64,000 nucleotides of DNA from an uncultured Draconibacterium sp. (lineage in GTDB: Bacteria > Bacteroidota > Bacteroidia > Bacteroidales > Prolixibacteraceae), in the NCBI RefSeq assembly GCF_963674925.1, contig NZ_OY771647.1, forward strand, positions 1,131,501 to 1,195,500. The letters are read 5' to 3'. The number at the start of each line of letters is the position of its first letter. Positions within the stretch are counted from its first letter, which is position 1. The notes below the pieces were generated by a model. It saw nothing but the letters and a program-made list of their open reading frames with translations, did not search any database and was not told the DNA's origin. The translations under genes were made by a program, and so were the position numbers. Of this stretch, positions 44,635-53,034 are shown one piece after another.

Positions 44635-45543
44635 ATGAATCAACCACTAATATTCGATATAAAACGATATGCCATTAACGATGGGCCGGGGATTCGCATA
44701 ACCCTGTTTATGAAGGGATGCCCGTTGAGCTGCAAATGGTGTCACAACCCGGAGAGCCAGTCGCCGGGAGTACAAAAGCTGTATACCGAATCGAAATGTA
44801 TTGGCGCGCAGGAGTGTACCAAAATGTGCCCGGAAGATGCGCTTACACTTACGCCAAAAGGAATTGTTACCGACTACGAAGCCTGTACCCTTTGTGGTAT
44901 TTGTGCCGATGTATGCCCCACAAAAGCCATCGAAATGTCGGGGCGGCCCTACGAGGTGGAGGAGCTGATGCAGATCATCGAGCGCGAACGGATTCACATC
45001 GATCAGTCGGGTGGTGGTGTTACCTTTTCGGGAGGTGAGCCCTTGATGCACCCGGAGTTTCTGCTACAGATGCTCGATGCCTGTGGCGAAAATAAACTAC
45101 ACCGGACCGTTGATACCTGCGGATTTGCTGACACCGACACCTTGCTGGAAGTGGCTAAACGAACCGAACTTTTCCTGTTCGACCTAAAGCTGATGGATGA
45201 GGGCAAACACAAAAAGTGGACGGGCGTAAGTAACAAGTTGATCCTGAAAAACCTTCGGGTGCTGGCCGAAAGCGGTGCGAACATCAATATACGTGTGCCC
45301 TTTATCCGCAATGTAAATGCCGACCATAACACGCTTACCGAAATGGCGGAGTTTATTGCCGCTTTACCGGGCAAAAAACCGGAGGTAAACTTGTTGCCCT
45401 ACCATAATATAGCAGCTAACAAATACAACAAACTGGGATCGAAGTACAACGCGTTTAATATGGAAGAGCCCACCGAAGAGGAACAAAACCGGGCGTTGGC
45501 GATATTCCAAAAATTTGGGATTGAGGCTGAAATTGGGGGATAG
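44635..45543 (+). CDS. Glycyl radical enzyme activating protein (radical SAM)
   Basis: A 302-residue activase from ATG 44635 (MNQPLIFDIKRYAINDGPGI). An earlier in-frame ATG at 44518 would translate through the palindromic repeat, so it is rejected. KGCPLSCKWCHNPE carries the radical SAM CxxxCxxC cluster. The inserted ferredoxin-like domain has CIGAQECTKMCP and CTLCGICADVCP for two more 4Fe-4S clusters, as in HypE, CutD and HpdA. SFSGGEP-type GGE is present (VTFSGGEPLMH). It generates the glycyl radical on the upstream dehydratase. The intergenic repeats separate the pair by 606 bp. Confidence 0.9.
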   Translation: MNQPLIFDIKRYAINDGPGIRITLFMKGCPLSCKWCHNPESQSPGVQKLYTESKCIGAQECTKMCPEDALTLTPKGIVTDYEACTLCGICADVCPTKAIEMSGRPYEVEELMQIIERERIHIDQSGGGVTFSGGEPLMHPEFLLQMLDACGENKLHRTVDTCGFADTDTLLEVAKRTELFLFDLKLMDEGKHKKWTGVSNKLILKNLRVLAESGANINIRVPFIRNVNADHNTLTEMAEFIAALPGKKPEVNLLPYHNIAANKYNKLGSKYNAFNMEEPTEEEQNRALAIFQKFGIEAEIGG

Positions 45544-46198
45544 ATTGTAAGGCATGATAGGCTTCATTTTCAATCATTTTTCGCATTTGCGCCTTTTCTA
45601 ATGCTTTTCAATAACCCCGGGTGACACTTTCCGCCATGGGGCGGATCGTTTGCCCGGGGCTGAATTATTACGGATTTTCAGCCCTTTAATATTTTATCTC
45701 TTTTTGTTAGAAAAAGAAAGAGCACTGAAAGTGCGTGTTATTTTAGCCCAGAGCAGAGTAATTCAACGAATTACGTCGCTCTGGGTTAGCTTAAAAACAA
45801 TTGTATTCGTCCGGCGATATACAATGATCGAAGCTAGTTGGTTCTTCCGGACGAAATTCAACGAACCTTTCAGTGATAGATGTGTATAAAGGGTAGCTAC
45901 CAGCAGAGAGGGACGATTGTGTCGAAGGCACAATCAGGGTGAGTCTATAAACTTTAATCCAGATTTTGCTATTGATTTTCCGTAGACTTTCAAAATAAAA
46001 GAGCATCCAATACGGGTGCTCTTTTATTTTTATGGTAATACCCTCAACCTTTTTAGGTTAGCATATGTTAAGTATATCAGATGGACTTTTTTCACCGTTT
46101 TTATGGTGCATTTCTGAACTGATCTTCTTAACTTATACATCGTCAAAATAAAAATTCATATAGTAACACACAGATTAAGTGCATAAACAGTAAAGATT
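45544..46198. other. 655-bp intergenic region with a hairpin cluster
   Basis: No gene recognised. Three strong hairpins occur in a row: CCCCGGGT...GCCCGGGG (45614-45659), CCCAGAGC...GCTCTGGG with an internal GTAATTC/GAATTAC stem (45747-45785), and TTCGTCCGG...CCGGACGAA (45806-45855). A fourth, GATTGTG/CACAATC, lies near 45915. A terminator closes the region at about 46025. It may be a repeat element or a structured RNA. Confidence 0.5.
45994..46030 (+). terminator. Rho-independent terminator
   Basis: AAAAGAGCATC-CAATACG-GGTGCTCTTTTATTTTT. It ends the transcript of the activase gene or of the structured region just upstream. Confidence 0.75.
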
Positions 46199-48529
46199 AT
46201 GAAACAAATTGTTTTTTTATTCCTACTTGCGTTAATGGCATCATGCATGCAACCGCAACCGCAAAAGCAAGCAGAAAGCGAAAATAGCTTGCCTTATCCT
46301 CCGCCCGAATTCCATGGGAAAATTGGAACTACTTTCGAAGATTCGGAAGAGGACTATCCGCAACCATTCGAGGCTCCCGAAGGTGCTCCCAACGTGATCG
46401 TTGTACTTTTAGACGATGTTGGTTTTGGCCAGGCCGGAGTTATGGGAGGTCCTATACCTACACCCGCTATGGATAAACTGGCTTCCAACGGGCTTACCTA
46501 CACACGTTTCCACACTACAGGTATTTGTAGCCCTACGCGTGCTGCTCTACTTACGGGAAGAAACCATCATCAAACGGGTTTTGGTACTATTTCCGAACTT
46601 TCAACAGGCTACCCTGGTTACAACAGTATTTGGGGAAAAGATGTTGGGACTGTTGCTGAAATACTGAAGCAGAATGGTTACAGCACGGCAGCCTGGGGGA
46701 AATGGCACAACACCCCCGATTGGGAAACCAGTCCGATTGGTCCTTTCCAACAATGGCCTACCGGGCTTGGATTTGAATATTGGTACGGATTCCAGGGGGG
46801 CGAAACCAGTCAGTACTATCCGCAATTATTTAAGAACACCACTCCTGTAGAACAACCAAAATCACCTGAACAAGGTTACCACTTTACAGAGGATATTACT
46901 GAAGATGCCATCGCATGGATAAGTCAGCAAAAATCCATCAATCCCGATAAACCTTATTTTATGTACTTTGCTACCGGTGCTGCACATGCACCGCTTCATG
47001 CACCAAAAGAATGGATCGACAAATTTAAAGGACAATTCGATGAGGGTTGGGATGCCATGCGCGAACATACTTTGGCACGTCAAAAAGAAATGGGTATTGT
47101 TCCCGAAAATACGCAATTGACTGCACGCCCCGATGCCATTCCTGCCTGGGAAACGTTAAGTGCCGACGAAAAGAAATTGTACGCCCGCCAAATGGAAGTG
47201 TTTGCAGGTTTCCTGGCACATACCGACTATTGGGTCGGTAAATTAATTGAGTCTGCCAGAAGTTTGCCCGGAGGCGAAAACACCATGGTGATTTATGTAA
47301 TTGGGGACAATGGTTCGAGTGCTGAAGGAACCATGACAGGCACCCTAAACAATATGATGACCCAAAATGGTTTCCCCGATAATGTGGAACGCCAGTTGGA
47401 AGAAATGGAAAGTTTGGGTGGGCCTGAGCATGAAAACCACTTTGCAGTGCCATGGGCATGGGCTGGTAGTACACCATTTCAGTGGATGAAACGTGTACCT
47501 TCGCATTTTGGTGGTACCCGCAACGGATTAATCATTTCGTGGCCGGCATCGATTAAAGCAAAAGGTGAAAAAAGAACCCAGTTTCATCATTCCGTTGATA
47601 TTACTCCAACTATTTTAGAAGCGGCACATGTTGAAATGCCAACCAGCATAAATGGTGTTGAGCAAACGCCTTTAGCCGGTGTTCCGATGAATTATACGTT
47701 TGATAATGCCGATGCTAAAGACACACGCACGGTGCAATATTTCGAAACCGGAGGTCATCGTGCCATATACAAAGATGGCTGGGTAGCTGCCTCGTTCCAT
47801 GGAATTCCCTGGCAACTCACAGGGTCTGTCGGCTTTAAGGACAATAAATGGGAATTGTATAATATTGACGAGGATTTCTCGGAGGCCAACGATTTGGCGG
47901 AACAATACCCGGAAAAGCTGGAAGAGTTAAAGGCAGTGTTTGATGAAGAAGCCAGAAAATTTAATGTTTATCCGTTAGACGATCGTTTTGCCGAACGGGC
48001 AAGCAACCCGAACCGTCCTTCGGTAACAAGGGGGAAAACCGAGTTTTCATACCTTGCCGGTACCGAGCGTGTTCCCGAAGGAAGTGCGCCTCCTGCATAT
48101 GCACGCACACATACTATTTCCAGTAAGATTAACTATACAAAAGGAGATGAAGGTGTAATTGTTGCCAATGGCGGTACTTCTGCAGGTTATTCGCTGTACA
48201 TTAAAGAGAACAAGTTGGTTTACTATTACAACTTCTTCCATATGAACCACTACCACGTGGCCTCTGCTGCTTTACCTGAAGGAGAGCTGGATATTCAAAT
48301 GAAGTACACCCAGGAATCGACCGAATATGGTGGTGGCGGAACGGCACAGCTGTTTGTAAACGGGCAGAAAGTTGGTGAAGGAAAAATTGGAAAAGTAGTA
48401 CCTGCCAGGTATTCAGCTACCGAAACCATGGATATTGGTAAAGACCTGGGCTCTACTGTTTCACCGGAGTATAAAGCACCTTATGCTTACACCGGAGAAA
48501 TTGAGTATGTGAAGTTTAAATTAGATTAA
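46199..48529 (+). CDS. Large lipoprotein arylsulfatase (CSPTR motif)
   Basis: A 776-residue lipoprotein (lipobox LMASC, Cys16). APNVIVVLLDDVGFG holds the metal Asp72/Asp73, and TGICSPTRAALLTGRNHH the Cys-type formylglycine site (Cys110, consensus C-x-P-x-R). VIGDNGSS supplies the second metal pair. The sequence around RNHHQTGFG is typical of the AtsA-like arylsulfatase group (S1 family). A C-terminal region (about residues 640-776) adds a beta-sandwich, LamG-like, possibly substrate-binding. Activation needs the formylglycine-generating enzyme at 17.9 kb. A related gene is at 55.4 kb. Confidence 0.92.
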   Translation: MKQIVFLFLLALMASCMQPQPQKQAESENSLPYPPPEFHGKIGTTFEDSEEDYPQPFEAPEGAPNVIVVLLDDVGFGQAGVMGGPIPTPAMDKLASNGLTYTRFHTTGICSPTRAALLTGRNHHQTGFGTISELSTGYPGYNSIWGKDVGTVAEILKQNGYSTAAWGKWHNTPDWETSPIGPFQQWPTGLGFEYWYGFQGGETSQYYPQLFKNTTPVEQPKSPEQGYHFTEDITEDAIAWISQQKSINPDKPYFMYFATGAAHAPLHAPKEWIDKFKGQFDEGWDAMREHTLARQKEMGIVPENTQLTARPDAIPAWETLSADEKKLYARQMEVFAGFLAHTDYWVGKLIESARSLPGGENTMVIYVIGDNGSSAEGTMTGTLNNMMTQNGFPDNVERQLEEMESLGGPEHENHFAVPWAWAGSTPFQWMKRVPSHFGGTRNGLIISWPASIKAKGEKRTQFHHSVDITPTILEAAHVEMPTSINGVEQTPLAGVPMNYTFDNADAKDTRTVQYFETGGHRAIYKDGWVAASFHGIPWQLTGSVGFKDNKWELYNIDEDFSEANDLAEQYPEKLEELKAVFDEEARKFNVYPLDDRFAERASNPNRPSVTRGKTEFSYLAGTERVPEGSAPPAYARTHTISSKINYTKGDEGVIVANGGTSAGYSLYIKENKLVYYYNFFHMNHYHVASAALPEGELDIQMKYTQESTEYGGGGTAQLFVNGQKVGEGKIGKVVPARYSATETMDIGKDLGSTVSPEYKAPYAYTGEIEYVKFKLD

Positions 48530-48551
48530 TACGTTTATTCCGATACGAATT

Positions 48552-48583
48552 AAAAGGGCATCCAAGACGGATGCCCTTTGTTA
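48552..48583 (+). terminator. Rho-independent terminator of the arylsulfatase
   Basis: AAAAGGGCATCC-AAGAC-GGATGCCCTTTGTT, about 25 bp after the stop codon. Confidence 0.85.
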
Positions 48584-48597
48584 TGATTGGCAAAACC

Positions 48598-48659
48598 CCG
48601 ATCCGTCAGCCGACGGACGGGATGCAATCGGTGTGCAATTCGATAGAATGGAAATTAAT
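48598..48659. repeat. Intergenic repeat, R2 family
   Basis: GATCCGTCAGCCGACGGACG then ATCGGTGTGCAATTCG and a TAGAATGGAAAT box. It shares the GATCCGTC/GACGGAC palindrome and ATCGGTGTGC module with copies at 53801, 55020, 57908, 60271 and 61200. Confidence 0.7.
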
Positions 48660-48660
48660 T

Positions 48661-48816
48661 TAGCCCCCGCTACCGCGCGATTCTATCGCGTGGCTTTCCA
48701 TAGCCTAAAGAAGAAACAAACCCCGTGTAAGAATACGTGCCGTTGCAGAAAACTTACAGTATTGTTTTATTATGCTAACTTTATACACAATTAAAAACCA
48801 TAACCGTTGAATACGC
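48661..48816. repeat. R3 direct repeat, copy 1 (156 bp)
   Basis: Nearly identical to 50151-50314. It includes the hairpin CGCGCGAT-TCT-ATCGCGTG, GGCTTTCCATAGCCTAAAG and AACCGTTGAATACGC. The two copies flank the GH43 gene in direct orientation. Confidence 0.9.
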
Positions 48817-48956
48817 GCCCGGAAATAGCAGTAGAAAATAACTTTTACAAAATTGAATATTGTATGCCTAAGGTTGATAATATTTCCGTTATTTGGAATT
48901 ATTGTAAGCTTTTTGTGCACATATAGACTAGTTGTGCACCATAAAACAAAGACATC

Positions 48957-49895
48957 ATGAAATATATTAATTCCTTTTTTTTATTGCTGATAATTGGAAA
49001 TATCTGTTATGCTCAAAATCCATTTATTACTCATATGTACACAGCTGATCCTTCGGCAAGAGTATTTAACGATACGCTATACGTGTACCCCTCACATGAC
49101 GAAGACACAGCTTCTTGGTTCTTTATGCAGGACTGGCATGTATTTTCAACCACCGACATGGAGAATTGGACTGATCATGGTGTGGCTTTTTCACTGAAAA
49201 ATTTAAGCTGGGCTGAAAAAATGGCTTGGGCTCCGGATTGTATTGAAAGAAATGGGAAATACTATTTCTATTATCCTGTTGAACAGAGCATGATTGGTGT
49301 TGCCGTTAGCGATAAACCTTATGGCTATTTTGAAGATCCGCTTGATTCAGCACTAATTCATATCAAATCAAAAGGAGTAGTTTGTAACCGCGATTTTATT
49401 GATCCCGCTGTTTTCATTGATGATGATGGTCAGGCATATCTTTATATGGGACAATTGGTTGTAAATGCCATAAAATTAAACGATGACATGATCTCTTATG
49501 ATGGAGAAGTTCATTTGCTCGAAGGAACAGATGACTTTTTCGAAGCGTCCTGGATGCATAAATACAAAGGCAAATATTATCTCTCGTATGTTGGAAAAAG
49601 AGGTGAGATAAAATACTGCATGAGTGACAAGCCCTTGGGCCCGTTTGAGTACAAAGGTGTGATCCTTCCCAAAATGAATAGTGGCACAAGTCACCATTCC
49701 ATAGTTGAATACAAAGGTCAATGGTACATGTTTTACCATAATTCTGACTTATACTTTAAAAACCATCCTGAAATAGAGGAAAAATTTGGCTGGGGTCATA
49801 AAGGAAGTCCACATACATTTCGCAGATCGATATGTTTTGATAAATTATACTACAATGAGGATGGCACTATTATGCAAGTAATTCCAACGAAGTAG
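48957..49895 (+). CDS. Glycoside hydrolase family 43 protein
   Basis: A 312-residue secreted (signal peptide to about YAQ, residue 20) five-bladed propeller hydrolase. The GH43 catalytic triad is visible as Asp31 (YTADPSA), Asp149 (RDFIDPAVFIDDDG) and Glu196 (FFEASWMHKYKGKYYLSYV). SGTSHHSIVEYKGQWYMFYH is the usual GH43 metal/His loop. The family includes arabinofuranosidases and xylosidases; specificity cannot be read from sequence. The gene is flanked by direct R3 repeats. Confidence 0.92.
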   Translation: MKYINSFFLLLIIGNICYAQNPFITHMYTADPSARVFNDTLYVYPSHDEDTASWFFMQDWHVFSTTDMENWTDHGVAFSLKNLSWAEKMAWAPDCIERNGKYYFYYPVEQSMIGVAVSDKPYGYFEDPLDSALIHIKSKGVVCNRDFIDPAVFIDDDGQAYLYMGQLVVNAIKLNDDMISYDGEVHLLEGTDDFFEASWMHKYKGKYYLSYVGKRGEIKYCMSDKPLGPFEYKGVILPKMNSGTSHHSIVEYKGQWYMFYHNSDLYFKNHPEIEEKFGWGHKGSPHTFRRSICFDKLYYNEDGTIMQVIPTK

Positions 49896-50150
49896 ATAAG
49901 TAAATAAGCGCCTGGTGATGTTTATCGATGGCTGTGAAGTGGAGAAATTCCCCTTGTTGTAGCCCTGCGAAAGTTACAAATAGAGCTCCGGGGAGCACTC
50001 AGGATCAGTCAGTTAGCTGTTTTTCAATATTAGGTTTTCGGAAACCCGCCTGCAATAAGCCTTACGGGCTAAAGCCCGGTTCAGAACGCGCTATGCTTAA
50101 CCCCGGCATTAATGCCGGGGTTAGTACACTCAGCTTCTAAAGTGGGGCTT

Positions 50151-50314
50151 TAGCCCCCGCTACCGCGCGATTCTATCGCGTGGCTTTCCATAGCCTAAAG
50201 AAGAAACAAGCCACGTGTAAGAATACGTGCCGTTGCAGAAAACTTACCGTATTGTTTTATTTTTTTATTATGCTAACTTTAACTCTCAATAAAAACCATA
50301 ACCGTTGAATACGC
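50151..50314. repeat. R3 direct repeat, copy 2 (164 bp)
   Basis: Matches 48661-48816 except for a few substitutions and short T-rich insertions (around 50260). The copies flank a 1.33-kb segment holding only the GH43 gene. Confidence 0.9.
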
Positions 50315-50341
50315 ACTCAGCTATAACATTTATACAAAAAG

Positions 50342-50376
50342 TTGGGTTATACACCCAAAATGGGCGTATAACCCAA
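50342..50376. promoter_or_regulatory. 35-bp near-perfect palindrome upstream of the ATPase-nuclease gene
   Basis: TTGGGTTATAC ACCCAAAATGGGC GTATAACCCAA; both arms also contain CCCA/TGGG. An 18-bp palindrome (AACCCAAA/TTTTGGGTT, 50394-50411) follows. It may be an operator or part of a mobile boundary. Confidence 0.5.
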
Positions 50377-50454
50377 AGTGACAATAGAGAAATAACCCAA
50401 AGTTTTGGGTTCCACATACGTTGTGGGTAATGTGACTCAACCAATAAGAAATAG

Positions 50455-52851
50455 ATGATTACAAAGTTTAAAACGATAAATAATCTTGCCGTATTTAAAA
50501 ATTTTGATTGGAATTCAACCATTCGAGATAAAGGAAACAATGTTGTTATTTTTAAACCAATCAATATTATTTATGGTCGAAATTATTCGGGAAAAACTAC
50601 ACTTTCTCGTATTGTTAGAGCATTAGAAACCGGTAACTTATCCGACAAGTATGAGAATCCTCAATTTGAAGTTAGTATCACAGATGTTGCAGATAGCACA
50701 CCTAACAATTTAACTGGACACGGGAAAAAAATCAGAGTTTTTAACGAAGACTTTGTAAAAGCCAATCTTCGTTTTATAGTAAATCCAGATGAAAGCATTG
50801 CACCATTTGCAATAATTGGCGGTAATGCTACAATAGAAGCTGAAATCCAGGAACTTAAAAACGAATTAGGTGAAAAAGAAAACATTGAAGAAGGAATAGA
50901 TGCAACAGGATTTTACCTTGAATTGAAAAATGTTTCTGCGACGGCTAAAACTGCGTTGCTAGCATTTCAAACAGCAAATAGGTCTTTAAACGACCAATTA
51001 AGTTCTAAAGCAACTAACAATCCTAACGGAATAAAGTACAAGTCTGATAAGTATGGTGACCAAAACTACAATATTAACAAGTTAAAAAATGACATTGAAA
51101 CTGTTTTAGAAGCGTCTTTTCAGCCGTTAACTGATGATGAAGTAACCCAAAAACTTAATTTGCTTCAGGAAAGAGCAAATCCAGATATTCCGGAAATTTC
51201 AAAACCAAATTTAAAATTAGCCTCACTTAATTTAAAGGCAAAGGAACTTGTAACGAAGTCAATCAGCAGTTCCAATAAAATAGATCAGCTTTTAAAAGAT
51301 GCTATTCTCAATCGTTGGGTAAAGGAAGGACGTCAACTACATAAAGAAAAACTTGAGAAATGTTCATTTTGTGGTAACGATATATCACTGGAGCGTTGGA
51401 AAGAACTAGACAGCCATTTTGATGAAGAATCTGAAAAATTAGAAAAGGAAATTGATTTATTAATTTCTGAAACCAAAAATTCAATTCAGAATATTGACTC
51501 AAAGCTTCAAATAAACAAAAATGTGTTTTATTCAAAATTTCATTCCGATTTGGACACTTTGATTACAAATAGGCAACAAACTATTAATAACATAAAAATT
51601 GAATTAAATACTGTCAAAGAAAAGCTTCAAGAACGTAAAGATGATTTACTCAATCCAAAGAATTATAATGATATCACAGATTACAGTCAACAACTCGAAG
51701 ATTGTTGGACAGCGTTTGAAACTCTCAGAACCCAAGCAAACGAATACAGTAATTCTTTAGGGACAGAACAAACAGAAGCAAAAAGATTATTGCGATTGAG
51801 GGAAGTCAGCGATTTTACAACAAACATTCAATATGGCAATACAATAGCAGGTATTCAATCTTTGAAGGCAACTTCTGATATTGAAATACAAAATAAGCAA
51901 GTTGTAGAAGAAAAAATCAAACAGCAAATTGATCAAATTGAGGATAAAGAACGTTTGATGAAGGACGAAGAAAAAGGGGCACTAAAAGTAAATGAGTATC
52001 TCAATAATTTTTTCGGACACGACTTTCTATCATTACAAGCATTAGAAGAAACCGATGATTTTGGTGGTAAAAAAATAAAATTTGAAATTGTTCGTAATGG
52101 AGTCAAAGCTCATCATTTGAGTGAGGGAGAAAGTAGTCTTATAGCGTTTTGTTATTTCATGGCAAAGCTTGAAGATGTCGAGACGAAAGGGAGTAAACCA
52201 ATTATTTGGATTGATGACCCAATTTCAAGCTTGGATAGTAATCATATATTTTTTGTTTACAGCCTAATTAACGCTGAGATCTTTTCAAAACAAGAATTTG
52301 AGCAAATATTCATTTCTACGCACAATCTTGATTTCCTAAAATACTTGAAACGATTACCAGGTGCTTTGAATAAAAATCAGTGCAGCTATTTTTTAATTTC
52401 TAGAGAAAATGAAATCAGCAAGATTAATATAATGCCTAGGTATTTGAAAGATTATGTAACAGAGTTTAATTTTCTTTTCCACCAAATTTACAAGTGTTCG
52501 GTTGTAGATGCTGAAGATGAAAATCAACACAATTTGTATTATAACTTTGGAAATAACACTCGAAAATTCTTAGAAGCTTTTTTATATTACAAATACCCAA
52601 ATGCTAATAGTGATATTGAAAAGCTGACAAAGTTTTTTGGAAACAATAGACAAGCTTCGGCAATGACCGATAGAATCAACAATGAATTTTCGCATTTGGA
52701 AGGGTTGTTTGAAAGAAGTATGACACCTATAGATATTCCTGAAATGAAAAAAACAGCAAAATTCATTCTAGATAAAATCAAAGAAAAAGATAATGAGCAA
52801 TATAACGCTTTATTACTAAGTATTGGAATAGAAATGGAAAACGAAGTATAA
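50455..52851 (+). CDS. RloC/PrrC-like AAA ATPase with C-terminal HEPN-type nuclease motif
   Basis: A 798-residue ATPase of the AAA_13 type. Walker A is IIYGRNYSGKTTLSR (residues 39-52), the signature HLSEGESSL (about 554-562), Walker B PIIWIDDPISSLDS (582-595) and the switch STHNLDF. The two halves are split by coiled coil with a zinc-hook CSFC (Cys303, Cys306). The C-terminus has RKFLE (Arg703, Glu707) and RINNEFSH (Arg740, His747), an R-phi-x5-H HEPN motif like the anticodon-nuclease domain of PrrC and RloC. ATPase, zinc hook and nuclease motif together fit RloC. No restriction-modification genes are nearby. Confidence 0.75.
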   Translation: MITKFKTINNLAVFKNFDWNSTIRDKGNNVVIFKPINIIYGRNYSGKTTLSRIVRALETGNLSDKYENPQFEVSITDVADSTPNNLTGHGKKIRVFNEDFVKANLRFIVNPDESIAPFAIIGGNATIEAEIQELKNELGEKENIEEGIDATGFYLELKNVSATAKTALLAFQTANRSLNDQLSSKATNNPNGIKYKSDKYGDQNYNINKLKNDIETVLEASFQPLTDDEVTQKLNLLQERANPDIPEISKPNLKLASLNLKAKELVTKSISSSNKIDQLLKDAILNRWVKEGRQLHKEKLEKCSFCGNDISLERWKELDSHFDEESEKLEKEIDLLISETKNSIQNIDSKLQINKNVFYSKFHSDLDTLITNRQQTINNIKIELNTVKEKLQERKDDLLNPKNYNDITDYSQQLEDCWTAFETLRTQANEYSNSLGTEQTEAKRLLRLREVSDFTTNIQYGNTIAGIQSLKATSDIEIQNKQVVEEKIKQQIDQIEDKERLMKDEEKGALKVNEYLNNFFGHDFLSLQALEETDDFGGKKIKFEIVRNGVKAHHLSEGESSLIAFCYFMAKLEDVETKGSKPIIWIDDPISSLDSNHIFFVYSLINAEIFSKQEFEQIFISTHNLDFLKYLKRLPGALNKNQCSYFLISRENEISKINIMPRYLKDYVTEFNFLFHQIYKCSVVDAEDENQHNLYYNFGNNTRKFLEAFLYYKYPNANSDIEKLTKFFGNNRQASAMTDRINNEFSHLEGLFERSMTPIDIPEMKKTAKFILDKIKEKDNEQYNALLLSIGIEMENEV

Positions 52852-52858
52852 AAAACAC

Positions 52859-52988
52859 TACCCACAACAATGTGTATAGTGCATAAGGGTTTCAGCGGTT
52901 TTCGAGCAGTATCACCCGCATCAATTTTGGGTGATAACTTGACATGTTTGAAGCCCGCAATCCCTTACGACACCATACAATCAACGTT
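52859..52988. other. Structured 3' boundary of the RloC-like gene (attC-like imperfect palindrome)
   Basis: It opens with TACCCACAACAATGTG, which pairs with CACATACGTTGTGGGTA at 50413-50429 upstream of the gene. Inside are the hairpin TATCACCC...GGGTGATA (52910-52936) and outer arms GCATAAGGG...CCCTTACG, ending AATCAACGTT. The layout resembles an integron cassette recombination site, but no consensus GTTRRRY core was found and no integrase is present. Confidence 0.4.
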
Positions 52989-53034
52989 ATAATGCATATT
53001 GCAAATAAAAAGTGACTATTAACAAATCAAAAAT

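Larger units (their letters stand above)
49896..50454. other. 559-bp intergenic region with hairpins, a direct repeat and palindromes
   Basis: It holds a perfect palindrome AACCCCGGCATTAATGCCGG (continuing GGTT, 50099-50122), the second R3 copy (50151-50314), and two palindromes just upstream of the ATPase gene (50342-50376 and 50394-50411). No gene recognised. Confidence 0.8.

Noticed and set aside
52859..52988. A bona fide integron attC site
   Set aside because: The ends fit AAC...GTT and arms pair, but the GTTRRRY core is not exact and there is no integrase in the window; kept only as a resemblance.
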